Source of the DNA: Formicarius rufipectus
Taxonomy: Eukaryota > Chordata > Aves > Passeriformes > Formicariidae
Assembly (NCBI GenBank): GCA_013399695.1
Contig: VXAU01000691.1
Coordinates: forward strand, 124,001-188,000
Direction: 5' to 3'
DNA length: 64,000 nt
This document shows, in pieces, positions 12,822 to 23,436 of the stretch. Position 1 is the stretch's first letter. Each line of letters begins with the position of its first letter. A program made the translations under genes and the position numbers. Below the pieces are notes generated by a model that made no database searches, was not told the origin of the DNA, and saw only the letters and a program-made list of their open reading frames with translations.

Positions 12822-12927
12822 GAGGGTGTTCTGGGACAATATACTTGAGCCAAAAGATCTTGTTCCTTTTCTTGAATTTTACAATACTGCTTGCTTGCAT
12901 GCAGAACTAATTTCCATGTTTTCACAG
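12822..12927 (+). other. Candidate internal exon, unknown gene
   Basis: The segment ends at a consensus donor CACAG|GTAAGT (cut after 12927) and is preceded by a pyrimidine-rich tract ending in GGAAG at 12821. In between, one frame is open for 34 codons starting at 12826 and ending exactly in phase at the donor (CAG). Its product has a balanced, protein-like mix: FWDNILEPKD near the start and LHAELISMFSQ at the end. The frame happens to stay open beyond the donor to 13062. First-position purines are not enriched, which weakens the case. I do not recognise the peptide. Confidence 0.25.
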
Positions 12928-15900
12928 GTAAGTCCTCCTGGTTGCACCTCAGTTTTTACACATCAAAGAATAAGACAGACTGTAGAGATGGTACTTTTAA
13001 GATGGGAATTAGTAGGGTCTGTGCTTTGTCCTTCAGAAAACCTTGGATCTAAACTGTCATGAATTTGGCAGTTGAAAATGTTGGTTCTAGTTGCAGATGT
13101 TGGTATCTCCCCCTGCCCCCTCCAGCTGCAGAAGGAGCTATGGCACAGTGAAATCTGCTTTTCTTTAAAATCTGCAAAAGATTGCTTAGAGCTGCTGAGT
13201 TTAAGTAGCAGGCTTAGATCAAATGACTTAACATGAATAGTTTTTTATCAAGACTTTTTTTGTTTGATTGCTTTTTTAAACTCTGGGCTCGGAAAAGCTA
13301 CAAAGGCTGGGGGTGCACAAGCCCACAGCCAGGACAAGTGATCGCAAGACTCCAACTGACCAAAGTGCTCAGCAATAAGAGCTCAGAATAAGGAGGAAGA
13401 AGGGAGGACATTCAGAGGTGTGTAATTTGCCTCCCCAGGTGACTATTACATTGCTGGAGCTCTGCTTTCTAGAGCAGCTCTCCGGGAAGTCTCACCTGAT
13501 CCATCTGCAAATGCGATTGTGAGGATCCTCGTGACAACCCCCCGTTGTCACCCTGCCAGCCACCAACCACCCTGTGGAGGAGATTTGATTCCAGCACACA
13601 GGTCTTCCTGTATGCCCAGATGATGGTTGGGTTTATCATCATTCTTCTTTTGGAGAAGCAGTGTCTCTGTGTAGCAAAGGGGGTGAGCAACAGGTTAGAC
13701 AGGGGTTCATTTTGTAGCACTCCTTTGTTTTAACCCACTGCAGAAGCAGGCTGCTGGCTAGACCCTGAGTCTGCATTTTTAATGTGCTCGCTGCAGTGAA
13801 TGCTCTGTGACAATGTCTGAAGGTGCAGGAAGGAACAATTTAGCAAGAAGTGCTTTTATTTTTGTTTTAAGCACAACCTTCCAGGAGTTTTGCCTATCAC
13901 TGCCAAGCCAAGCCATCATTTGGAAGGAATTGGTAGGAATTAACACAACCTGCTCCACAAAGACTTTAAGGAAGTGTCTAAAGTTCTAACACAACTAATG
14001 CTTGAGGAAAAAACTTCTGCAAGCACTGCAGGATCCTGCAAATGGCAGCACTGGCATCTATTTTATTTTAGCTGACTCCCTTCTAGTGCTCTCCTGTTAT
14101 TTTTCTTCAGATCCTGCTTTTGTGTGCTACACAAAGGGAAGCGTATGTTTTGTTTATTGCCCTCACTGTGCCAGCAAACATGCAGAATAAGAATGACTGA
14201 TGTTCTGTGAGCTTTCTTATCTTTCATGATATGATTTCTCTAACAGCCATTCTAACTCTTCTCCCTACATATATTTGGTGCTGAATGCAATTCATCATTT
14301 CACCTTTTTTTTTTTTTCCTTCTTTCTCTGTATTTTCTACTTTTCTTGCTTAGAGGACATTGTTAGGAAAAGGCAAGGAAATTAGAGCTTTAATTATTGT
14401 TAATACAAAGCTATTCTATCACAGGAGATATTTAACAAACCTTTACTACATTTTCTTTTATCAGCTCATTGTTAAGGAAAGCCTTGGGTCTGAGAGTCTT
14501 TTTCCCATTGCCCCCCCTTACCCTTCTCCCCTAAAAGAATAATTGAGAGAGACAGAAAGTTTCAGTCTGGTCTAAGAAGAGCCATACTTGGAAAGGAGTG
14601 ACTGATTTGCATTTCATTCTGCTTTTTAATTCCTCGTTTCCTGGACTGAGTATTCCCTTATGAATTCCTGTAAGTGGGAAGGTTTTGGCACTACCTGTTG
14701 GCTGGACAACTGGAATGCCTCCATCAAACAATTTACAATAAGCCACTGCATAACTGTAATTTCCCAGTAAGTGTCAGTTTGTTGTGCTGAATTTTGCCAT
14801 TGATGAAAAGGTGGAGGCATTTTAATTGTATTGTGCTACTCATGGATCAAGGTTTTAACAAGACTGAGTCGATGCAGAGATTTTTAGAGAGAAAGAGTGA
14901 CAGTGTTTACACTGAGGAGGTTAAAAAGCCTGACTTCCAATTATAATGTCATTTTACTGGCTTAGAAGGTCACTACCTGCATAAAGTTACAGCAAAGGGT
15001 GTCAGTGAAAAGGAAGGAGCTGATGTGGTTTTTGTGGCAGGCACACAGCAGGTCAGCAGCAGAGTGAGGAATAAATTTCAAGTCTTGTGAGTCCCAGCCC
15101 AATGTCTTTGCTGCAAATTCTGCTGTCCTGGAAATGTCATTACTTAAAAAGTTGGGTTGTACACCCTGAGCCAGGTGACAGTCGCTGTGCTCGGGTTAAA
15201 AACAGCCCTAAACACAACACTCTATTAAGCCTAATTAACCTTGACCTATGTCTGATTACATGAAAGTTCATGAAAGTTGAAATGTCACCTGTGCTAGAAT
15301 TTCATGAAATAAACCCATCTGGAGTCATGGGAGAGCTGTGAGCAGTCCCTGAGACAGCAGAAATGCATCACACACTGAAGGGCTGCGTTGGGAGGAACAG
15401 TTCTACAGCCTCTCTCAGGTTTCCCTGTTCTCCAGATTTGAGGAGTGTTTTCCTTTTTTTCATTGGGAGATATTGCCTATTGTGTGTTTTGTTTTATTTC
15501 AGTCATCTCTATTTTTGTTTCAAAAGCATCCCACTGTCTTTCCAAACACTTTTTTTCCCTTTACTCAATTCTTTTGCCCCTCACCACTTGTAAATCACTC
15601 AGGAGGTGGTGTTCTGTTTTTGTAAACCAGTGCTCAGAAACCAAAGCCATAACTTCTGATTATTCTACATAGTTCTAGAAAGAGTTGGAAGTGTCTCACT
15701 CTTTATTTAGACCAAATGCACGTACAGGTTTACTAAAATAACTAAAAAATCAGCTAAAATTCTTGTTCCTTTCTACAGATTTACAGCACCTGGTCTGAAG
15801 TAGAGTGGGTAGAAGAGCTGGGGAAAGATCTGGCTGAGATTGTGTAGACGAAGAGTCTAATACAAAATGTGGGAAAGCTTGTCTAGCTTTTATTAATGCC

Positions 15901-16299
15901 ACCTTCTCTCTTTGTCCCTCTTCCCTCCCAGAAGGCCAATCTGTAAGCGTAGACAGGCAACTGTGAAGCAATTTGCAGCTGGCTGGCAGGCTGCAAAAAA
16001 CCAACCTGAATATCTAAAGTTTAGATGGAAAAAAAAGATCTTTAAAGGCAATTATACTACACCACCAAGGTCATAGGACTCTTCATAAACAGACCAGAAT
16101 AAAAAATATTCAATCATAGCTTAGACTACTCAGAAATGATTAGTTTCTTCATTGCAATTGAGGCACATCATTTTTTATCATATGAAATACTTAACACTCT
16201 TCTTTTTTTTAGGGAAGAGCTTTCCCATATGTTAATGTATTTGGAGATCCATTTGTGTGGATATTTTGGTGGATAGATTGAACAGGTGGGATAGAAGAA
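12928..16299. other. AT-rich unique sequence, no recognised gene
   Basis: About 3.4 kb with only short frames. A 12-base T run lies near 14307-14318. A small direct repeat (ATGAAAGTTC, then ATGAAAGTTG) lies around 15259-15278. Nothing else was recognised. Confidence 0.5.
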
Positions 16300-16668
16300 C
16301 ATAGAATCACAGAATGGTTTGGGCTTGAAGGGATCTTAAACACCATCTCATTCCAACCCTCTGCCATGGGCAGGGACACCTTCCACTATCCCAGGTTGCT
16401 CCAAGTGCCATCCAACCTGGCCTTGGACACTTCCAGGGATAGGGCAGCCACAGCTTCTCTGGGAAGCCTGTGCCAATGTCTCAGCACTCTCACAGAAAAG
16501 AATTCCTTCCTAACAGCTAATCTGAACTAATCTGTCAGTTTAAAACCATTCCTTTTGTCCTGTCACTCTCTGCCTACATAAAAAAATCCCTCTCTCTCCT
16601 TTTATAAGTCCCTTTGGGTACTGTAAGGCCACAAGAAGAACATGGAGAACATTCTTTCTAGTTCAGCT
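16300..16668 (-). mobile_element. CR1 LINE 3' end (minus strand)
   Basis: The plus strand starts with CATAGAATCACAGAATGGTT, the reverse complement of the CR1 terminal octamer repeats. It continues as the familiar antisense CR1 3' region ('ccatgggcagggacacc', 'ccaggttgctccaagtgcc', 'ggccttggacacttccaggg'). It is truncated near 16668, as usual for CR1, leaving only the end of the reverse-transcriptase frame and the 3' UTR. Frames are broken and it is not mobile. Confidence 0.95.
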
Positions 16669-19166
16669 GGAGATGGCCCTAATCACCCACAAAGTGTGGA
16701 TGAAAAGAAACAGTTTTAAGAATTAAAGCAGTTTTAGAGACCAAGAGGTTTCTGCCATCTCTGCTTCCCCTCTGGGTATCATAATGAATTATGTTAGCAG
16801 GCAGGGATGAGAACTGGGTTGCTGTTTTGATAATCACAATTCCTGGTGCTGACCAGTCTGTCAGGAGGTGTTTTGTTGCTTTCTCTTGGTATCAGAAGTG
16901 CCACAATGTTAAGTTTCAAGAGGAATACGGCCCAGATAAAACTAACATGTTAGTTTAAATTCCTACCTAATAAAACTATACACAAATGTACAGACATGAA
17001 AACTGTTCCAGTTTCTCACCAGTAACACTGAAGATGACTCCATGTGGCACCTGCTTCAGAACATACCTATGAAACAGGAATTGCCATCTCAATGACTTAA
17101 TCTCCCACAGAGGTGATGGAATGTATTTGTTAAGTAGATGACAAGCTGATAACAAAGACTGATATAACTGTGACTACAGGTTTGTCACTTTAAAATAACA
17201 ATACTGCATAAGCTTATACATGAACATAAGCCTGAGGACTGCTGAGTTCTCTGTTTGGTTCGTTGCTTCCTTCTTTTTTATTTTTAACAAAGAACAGGTA
17301 TAAATGATGTGTCCTGGAATAAATTTAGATTGGAAAGTGCTTCCTTAACTATTAGACAAGAAAGTAGAATTACCTCTGAGGAGGATGAGTCATGGCAAAA
17401 TTCATTAATTTAAAATGAAATGCATCACTTTATGGAGGTTTATATTAGACTTGCCTACAGCAGTGGGGGGGTGGATTTGGAGGTCCAGGGCACCCTTTCA
17501 GTCCCTGGGTTTGTAAGGATTATGTAAACATTCCTCCTCAGCTGTGAGTTTCCAATATGATGCATTGCCAGGCTCCTGAAGAGACTGTTATCTTAGTGAT
17601 GTTTACAGGGATATGCAATTCCATCTACCCTGAGATGGTTCTGGTCCAAATGTTACATCAGCCAGGTGTTTATGTGTATTTTCTTGGTGCATTTTGCTGC
17701 CCTGGGTGAATCACCCAAGCTGTGTAACATGGAGCTTAAACCCAGGTGGAGGTTACTCCCAGGCTGGTGGCACAGGTTCCCCTCTTCCCCTGATTCCAAG
17801 GAAATTTAGTGCAGTAGCTGAGGCTGAGCCCTGGGAGGTCACTGCTGTCACTGGAAGCTCAGCTGCTGGATTACAGTGGGAAAAGGTGGTGTTCAGAGCC
17901 AGGGACAGTGTCTGGAGCCTGCTCTTTTGTTTACTCAGTTGGGAAGAAACTCCTTAACTTTGAAGCAACAGGAAATTAAAACCTGCTTGGTTGTCCCATT
18001 TTTATTACACAGGGTTTTAAGCATATAAGGCCTGGTGCAATTTTGGGAATATAAATAGATATGGACTGCAGCTGCTGTTTAATTTTGTTAGTAGAGAAGA
18101 GGTCCAGATATAATACTGGTTTTGTAGTTCTAATATAACTCTATTCAGATATAACACTCTTTTGCTATTTCTGTTGTGCTGGAAATTGCTCAACCCAACA
18201 ATAAATATGTATAAACACACCTAACACATGAAAAAGACAACTGTTCTTTCAGGATGCACCTGAATTCATGAGGATCTTGAGGAAGGAAGGGATGGTACAT
18301 CACATGCACAACTCTGTGTCATCCCTGGCAGGCCCACAGTAGACATTACTAGATGAATTGTCTTCTCTTTTCTCCTCCTGCTTCCCATGGGAGGAAATCA
18401 TGGCTTGGTTCTCTTTCCTGCCACATGAGGAAACCCTAAACCAGGCACAGGTTTAGCAGGTGACTGTTCAAGCCTAAAGCAAGGAAGGCTGGGTGGAACT
18501 GTTGGTGAGCAGAAGGTGAAAGGAGTAAAGCAACCTTGAACCTGCTCCTTTCTTATTAGACTGGCATGAAAAGAGGTGGAGATTTCTACACATCCACTCC
18601 CAAAATCTAAGTGGCCCACTGAGAAGTTTAAAATGCTGGCAATAAACGCACTAGGCTTCAATTAATTATGGCTGCATCTATAGCTCCCAAAGCTTTTCAG
18701 TTACACAGAAAGAGCAGGGGAAAAAAAGTTTATGGCTGAAAATAAACCCAAGATTTCCCAGAAATGCTGGTGGATCAACAGTGCTGTCAGGGCTGAGGGG
18801 GTGTGACCATACCTGCACAGTCATGTGCCAATGTCTGCAGGGAAACTTGGAGGCAAACCCTTGGCCAGAATTTTTTCTAAGATCAGTTTCATCAGAAAGG
18901 GACAATTTATTAAAAGGTTTTAAGAAAAGGTCAGGTTCTGATAAAGCCTCAAAAGGGAAGTTATTTCGGGTCCAGCATGATTACCTGATAATGAGAGGCT
19001 GAGCAGGCTGGTTCTCACCGCATTCATTAAGGGGTGAGAGAAGCAAGATCTTAGGTCTGATTTAATGGCTATCCTTGTCTTTTCCCTCAGAAAACTTCAG
19101 GGTAGCAGAAATACAGAAAGTGAGGAAAAAATAAATTATTTTTGCATAGTTCCCTTACAGCAAGAA
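16669..19166. other. Unique sequence, no recognised gene
   Basis: AT-rich DNA between two CR1 copies. It contains a perfect 18-bp palindrome at 16939-16956 (listed) and a moderately GC-rich part at 17690-17950 whose 87-codon frame is not recognised. Confidence 0.5.
16939..16956. repeat. Perfect 18-bp palindrome
   Basis: AAACTAACATGTTAGTTT equals its own reverse complement. The core AACATGTT resembles a p53-type half site without the full flanks. It is isolated and no spaced partner was seen. Confidence 0.6.
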
Positions 19167-19451
19167 ACTTTTTACAAGGGCATGTAGTGCCAGGGCAAGG
19201 GGAAATGGCTTCAAAGTGTCAGACAGTAACTTTAGATTGGATATCAGGAACAAATTCTTTACTCTGAGTGTGAGCAGGCTCTGGCTCATGTTGCCCAGTG
19301 AAGCTGTGGATGCCCCTGGAGGTGTCCAAGGCCAGGCTGGATGGGGCTTGGAGCAAACTGGGCTAGTGGAAGGTGCCCCTGTTTGTGGCAGAGGGTTGGA
19401 ACTGGATGATCCTTAAGGTGCCCTCCAACCCAAACCATTCTGTTATTCTAT
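19167..19451 (+). mobile_element. CR1 LINE 3' end (plus strand)
   Basis: The segment runs from 'tttttacaagggcatgtag' through 'ggatatcaggaacaaattc' and 'ggatgcccctggaggtgtcc'. It ends with ATTCTGTTATTCTA, two diverged terminal octamers. It is 5' truncated. The short frame at 19216-19416 is the decayed end of CR1 ORF2. Confidence 0.95.
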
Positions 19452-22400
19452 CTCCAGTCATGGTTTCACCTCAGCATAACCCCTCCCTCCCTTCTACCAT
19501 TCCCTTTTAGAGCAGTTTTATGTCCAATGTTGCCTCTTTGGCAGTGAAAATGTTCATTTCCTGAGTGGGTAGGGAGGTGCCCAGTGCAGACCAAGGTCAC
19601 TGACCCTGGAACTGCAACACAGGTCAGGCTCAGGTGGCAGCTGCTTCTCCCTGAGCTGTGAAATGCCTTCCCCATCCCTCCCTTTGTTCCTTCTCTCCAG
19701 ACAGCTTTGCTCTGCACATGCTCAAGTGGGGAGTTCTGAGTGCTCTCAAACTTCTCATGTGGAATCAAAAGTGAAATCCCCTGTCTGGTTGTGCCACTCC
19801 AAAAATGCTGTTTGTGGCTGGGGAGAGCACCAGTGTGTGGCTGAGGATGCAGTCGGAGTGCAGCACAGCCCATTCGACCGCTGCAATGAACTGTTCTCTT
19901 AGGCAAGAGACAAATAATAGATTCAGATATAGATTTTTCTCTTATTTCATCTTGCTTAGATCTCTTTATTTTCAGAGGCAACTGTGTAATGCCTTTACGC
20001 TAGTAAAAGTCAAAGAGAAAGTACTGGTAAAGGAACTCGGGGGTGTTTGAAAGCACCTACTACAACCTGCCAGCCTCTAAATTTCTGTCAGGTGTCTCCA
20101 TGTGTTTGATTTCTGCTTTTAGCAGCTGTTTCAAGTCAGAGGCCTTGGCTTGTATAATTTAGTACTGATTTGTAACTGCGATACATATGTGTTCAAATAA
20201 ACATAATATCCAGTTCAGAAGTCATAATTACCCCGTGCTCAGCTTCCCACTTACAGTCTCGTTTCCCTCCAGCACAGTTACTGTGCTGCATCTTTTGCTA
20301 GAGCCAAGAAGAAGGGATCCTTATATTTAAAAATAAATCCTCTGATTTCCCGATGAAGAAATAACAAACCAACTTTGCTCCATAAATACAATCTATTTTT
20401 GCATCAGAAGGGCTAAGTGTTAAATGGGAATACTTTGGGATATGTCTTAAGATGTTATGAGTTTAGCAATGGCAAAAAAGTCCACATGGAGATGCTGAAA
20501 AATATCCAAGAGAGAGAATTGCAATAGAGTTGCTTTCACAATGGTGGTAGGGAGGCCATAACAATGTGTTGCTTAAATGAAGGGAGAAATAAGTGCCATG
20601 ATAAAAGCAGACCCAGGAGCACATGATATTAGTCTTTGTGGCTATTTCCACACTTCATTAGAACACAAAGCAAGACCAGTAACTGAAAGCTATGCTGACA
20701 GAAGTATAGAAATTTGTGACACTGTCTTTATCAAAACTCATGTAGGTCTCCATGTTGTGGTCAATTATGAATTTGTAATATTTGGCATTGGTGCAAAAGC
20801 TGAAGTAGTGAATGATAATGCAAATTTATAGGCAAACACTGTCAACAAAGCGTCGGACTTTCAGAATTTTAAAAATACCCATAGGCAAAGTAACTGATGA
20901 ATAGTTGCAATTTATTTTATTTTAGGGTGCACTTAAAAGCTTCTTTTAATCCTTTGCTGCTGCTTCTTCGTTGTTTCTCTCCACCTCCCCTGTGTGTTTC
21001 AAACTAAAATACCCCTGAGAGACGTTTAAGTGTACATTTCTAATGGGTGTAACTGAACAGCTGCAAAGGACTTTCAGGGCATCAACTTACATTTTTTGAA
21101 TACCTAGATGATGGAGACATACACTGCATCAGTTCAGGCTTCCATAACCTTTGTCCCTCTTAGAAAAACAAGAAATCCTTTTAGAATATAAATGGGCTTT
21201 GGCTGCAGTGAGGTTTGGCAAGTGTTCCTGACTGCCACAGCACATTTGTAGCTAAACTGACAGTGCAGATTCCCTGAACATCCAAGCACAGCCAGGTTTA
21301 TCACATCCTCGTTCTTGATGTTTGTAAATTAGTTTTGCTTCTCTCTAATAAAAATCCTCGTAGCAGAACCAAGTATTCAGCAATTCTATGACAGGAGACA
21401 CTATTATTTTGGAAGCACGGCTATTTTTCTTCAAATTATCTTGTTGACAAGAGGAAAACTGTGCTGAAGTCACGGAGAATGTTTCTTGTTACATGACAAA
21501 AAAAAGCCTACTCTATCACTTGCAATTTTCACATGCTGTGCTTTTGTGGATGAAAGAACTTTATACACTGACATCTCGATGCTGCTCAGATCTTTATATC
21601 TCTAAAATATCAAACTGCAGGTCAGTTCATGAAAACAATTCCAGCTCTGCTGAAGGCTCAAAACTGAACTTTTGTCCAATATTGTCCAATCTTTGGGTTG
21701 ACATCCTTCTCAGTTTAAAGGTTTAAACTTCTTCAAATTGTTGGTGTAAACTTCCCATAACAGCAGAATACAAAAATAAAGGTGACCATATGTGTTATAT
21801 AAGATTTAAGCTCTATCCCTCTGAATTAGATTAAACTAAACTCAAATTGACATCGCTGCTTTAGTTTTGAGTGCTCTGCTGGTGGATTCATGTTATGAAG
21901 CACTACAATTTAATACCAGAAAAGAAAACAGTATCCAATCAGTTTATCTGCCTTCACAAAGAGAGAGGAGAAGAACTGCTAGCATTTACTTTTAGTTAAA
22001 AACCTCCACATTATTTTGAAATGTTTAGAAACTTTATCCAAGTTTTTCGCTAACTGAAAAACTACTGACATGCAGGAGGGGTGTTGCCCTCCCCCTTCCA
22101 GCAGCCTTCTCAAACCCTACAGCCCTTCCCAAATGTGTGGGGGGCAGTTGTACCTGCACACAGCAAAGCTAAATGTCTGTGCTTCCAAACCCAGCAAAAA
22201 CAAACAATAAAAGTCCCTAAAGTCCCTCCACTCCCCCCCAAATTCCCACATCTCTGCAGCACAGCGAGAAAGCCAAGGTCCATCTGCAGCCACCAGAAAG
22301 CTGCACAGAGAGCAGACAGTGGAGGGATATTTGTTTTGAAGTCCACAACTTCCATAAATAGTTAGACATCCTACAGTTCCGTCCCTTTTATGTTATTTGA

Positions 22401-22507
22401 AGCACAGAATCACTTTCCAGCACTGAAAGGAAAAGCTCTTCTAAGCAGCACCTTTTCCGTGGGAAGCGCTGCAGTGAAGCTCTGGAGTGTTGATCCTGCT
22501 GAGGCTG
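19452..22507. other. Unique sequence, no recognised gene
   Basis: Three kb between a CR1 and the minisatellite. A 171-codon minus-strand frame at 19466-19981 is open but its product is not recognised and has no clear domain. An 84-codon frame at 20577-20831 is described separately. The rest is AT-rich. Confidence 0.45.
20577..20831 (+). other. Unassigned 84-codon open frame with coding-like codon pattern
   Basis: An ATG directly after an in-frame TAA opens 84 codons in locally AT-rich DNA. First codon positions are rich in A/G, and the product is mixed and soluble-looking, with a hydrophobic beta-like middle (GLHVVVNYEFVIFGIGAKAE). No family is recognised, and no splice donor or polyadenylation signal marks it. 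It could be a decayed exon or chance. Confidence 0.15.
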
Positions 22508-22745
22508 GGGGAGCCTGGCTGGCACTGAGCTGTTAGCTGGCACTGACCTGCTAGGTGGTCTCTATTCAGAGGGGAGCCTGGCTGGCACTGAGCTGTTAGC
22601 TGGCACTGACCTGCTAGGTGGTCTCTATTCAGAGGGGAGCCTGGCTGGCACTAACCTGTTAGCTGGCACTGACCTGTTAGCTGGCACTAACCTGTGAGCT
22701 GTCACTGACCTGTGAGCTGTCACTAACTTGTTATCTGGCCTCTCC
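22508..22745. repeat. Minisatellite with a 63-bp period and an 18-bp subunit
   Basis: GAGCCTGGCTGGCACT recurs at 22511, 22574 and 22637, an exact 63-bp period. Inside and after these copies an 18-bp subunit (CTGGCACTGACCTGTTAG and variants) repeats until about 22740. The first two 63-bp copies are nearly identical, so the duplication is recent, while the 18-bp tail is more diverged. Read on the minus strand it gives a periodic peptide-like frame (LVPANRSVPANR), which is a by-product of 18 being divisible by three. Confidence 0.92.
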
Positions 22746-23220
22746 TCAGAGGCAAACAGGATTTTCCATCTGTGCCTTTCTCTGGAAGCAGCCAGTGACA
22801 TGAAAAGGTCTGATCTGTAAATGGCAATAGGCTTCATCTTCACACAGAGGAAGGGAGTGTGAAGCCCTGAATTGCACAGCTGCCTGGAGAAGGAGCACTT
22901 TTCTTTTCCAAGATCTCCATTTATCAGGCAGATGAAACAGGAATATTTCTATGAGAATTGTCTCAATAGCAGTACAGAATATATCTGCTACTTCCTCTAC
23001 TAACATGGGCAGTTTTAATGAGTTTCCACCTGCCAACAAAATCTGAAGTCCTGCAGCCTCCTTTGCCCTCCTGCTACATCTTTATTTCCACTTGTTAAAA
23101 ACTTACTATCCAGGCACTCTGCTCTAACTTTATGTAGTGGGATGAACCCACTATACAAAAAAAATCCATAAATCCATACGTAATGGCTTTTTTTTTTTCT
23201 TTAAGTAAGAGTCAGTAATC
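22746..23220. other. Short unique stretch between minisatellite and CR1
   Basis: About 475 bp with no recognised gene. An A run near 23157-23163 and a T run at 23188-23198 are the only simple tracts. Confidence 0.5.
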
Positions 23221-23436
23221 AGGTTAAATATTAGGAAACATTTCTTAATTGAAGGACTGGTTAAGCACTGCAGTGGGCTGCCCAGGGAAGTGATGGAGTC
23301 ACCAGCCCCTGGATGTGTTCAAAAATGAGTACATGTGGCACTTCAGCTGAATAACTTTGTGCCCACTAAACCATAACATGAGGGTTGGACTTGATGTTCT
23401 TGGAGGTCTTTCCTAACCTTAATGATCCTATGCTTG
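23221..23436 (+). mobile_element. CR1 LINE 3' end (plus strand, older copy)
   Basis: 'aggttaaatattaggaaac', 'gtgggctgcccagggaag' and 'gggttggacttgatgttctt' mark the CR1 3' region. It ends in AATGATCCTATG. Divergence is higher than in the 19167 copy and it belongs to another CR1 subfamily (TTGATG rather than CTGGATG). Confidence 0.93.

Noticed and set aside
19216..19416. 66-codon plus-strand frame
   Set aside because: It is the decayed end of CR1 ORF2 and 3' UTR.
19466..19981. 171-codon minus-strand frame next to CR1
   Set aside because: No recognisable domain, no splice or promoter signal. Composition and length are compatible with chance.
22625..22843. Minus-strand frame with a repeating 6-residue motif
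   Set aside because: The periodicity is the 18-bp minisatellite unit; it is not a repeat protein.
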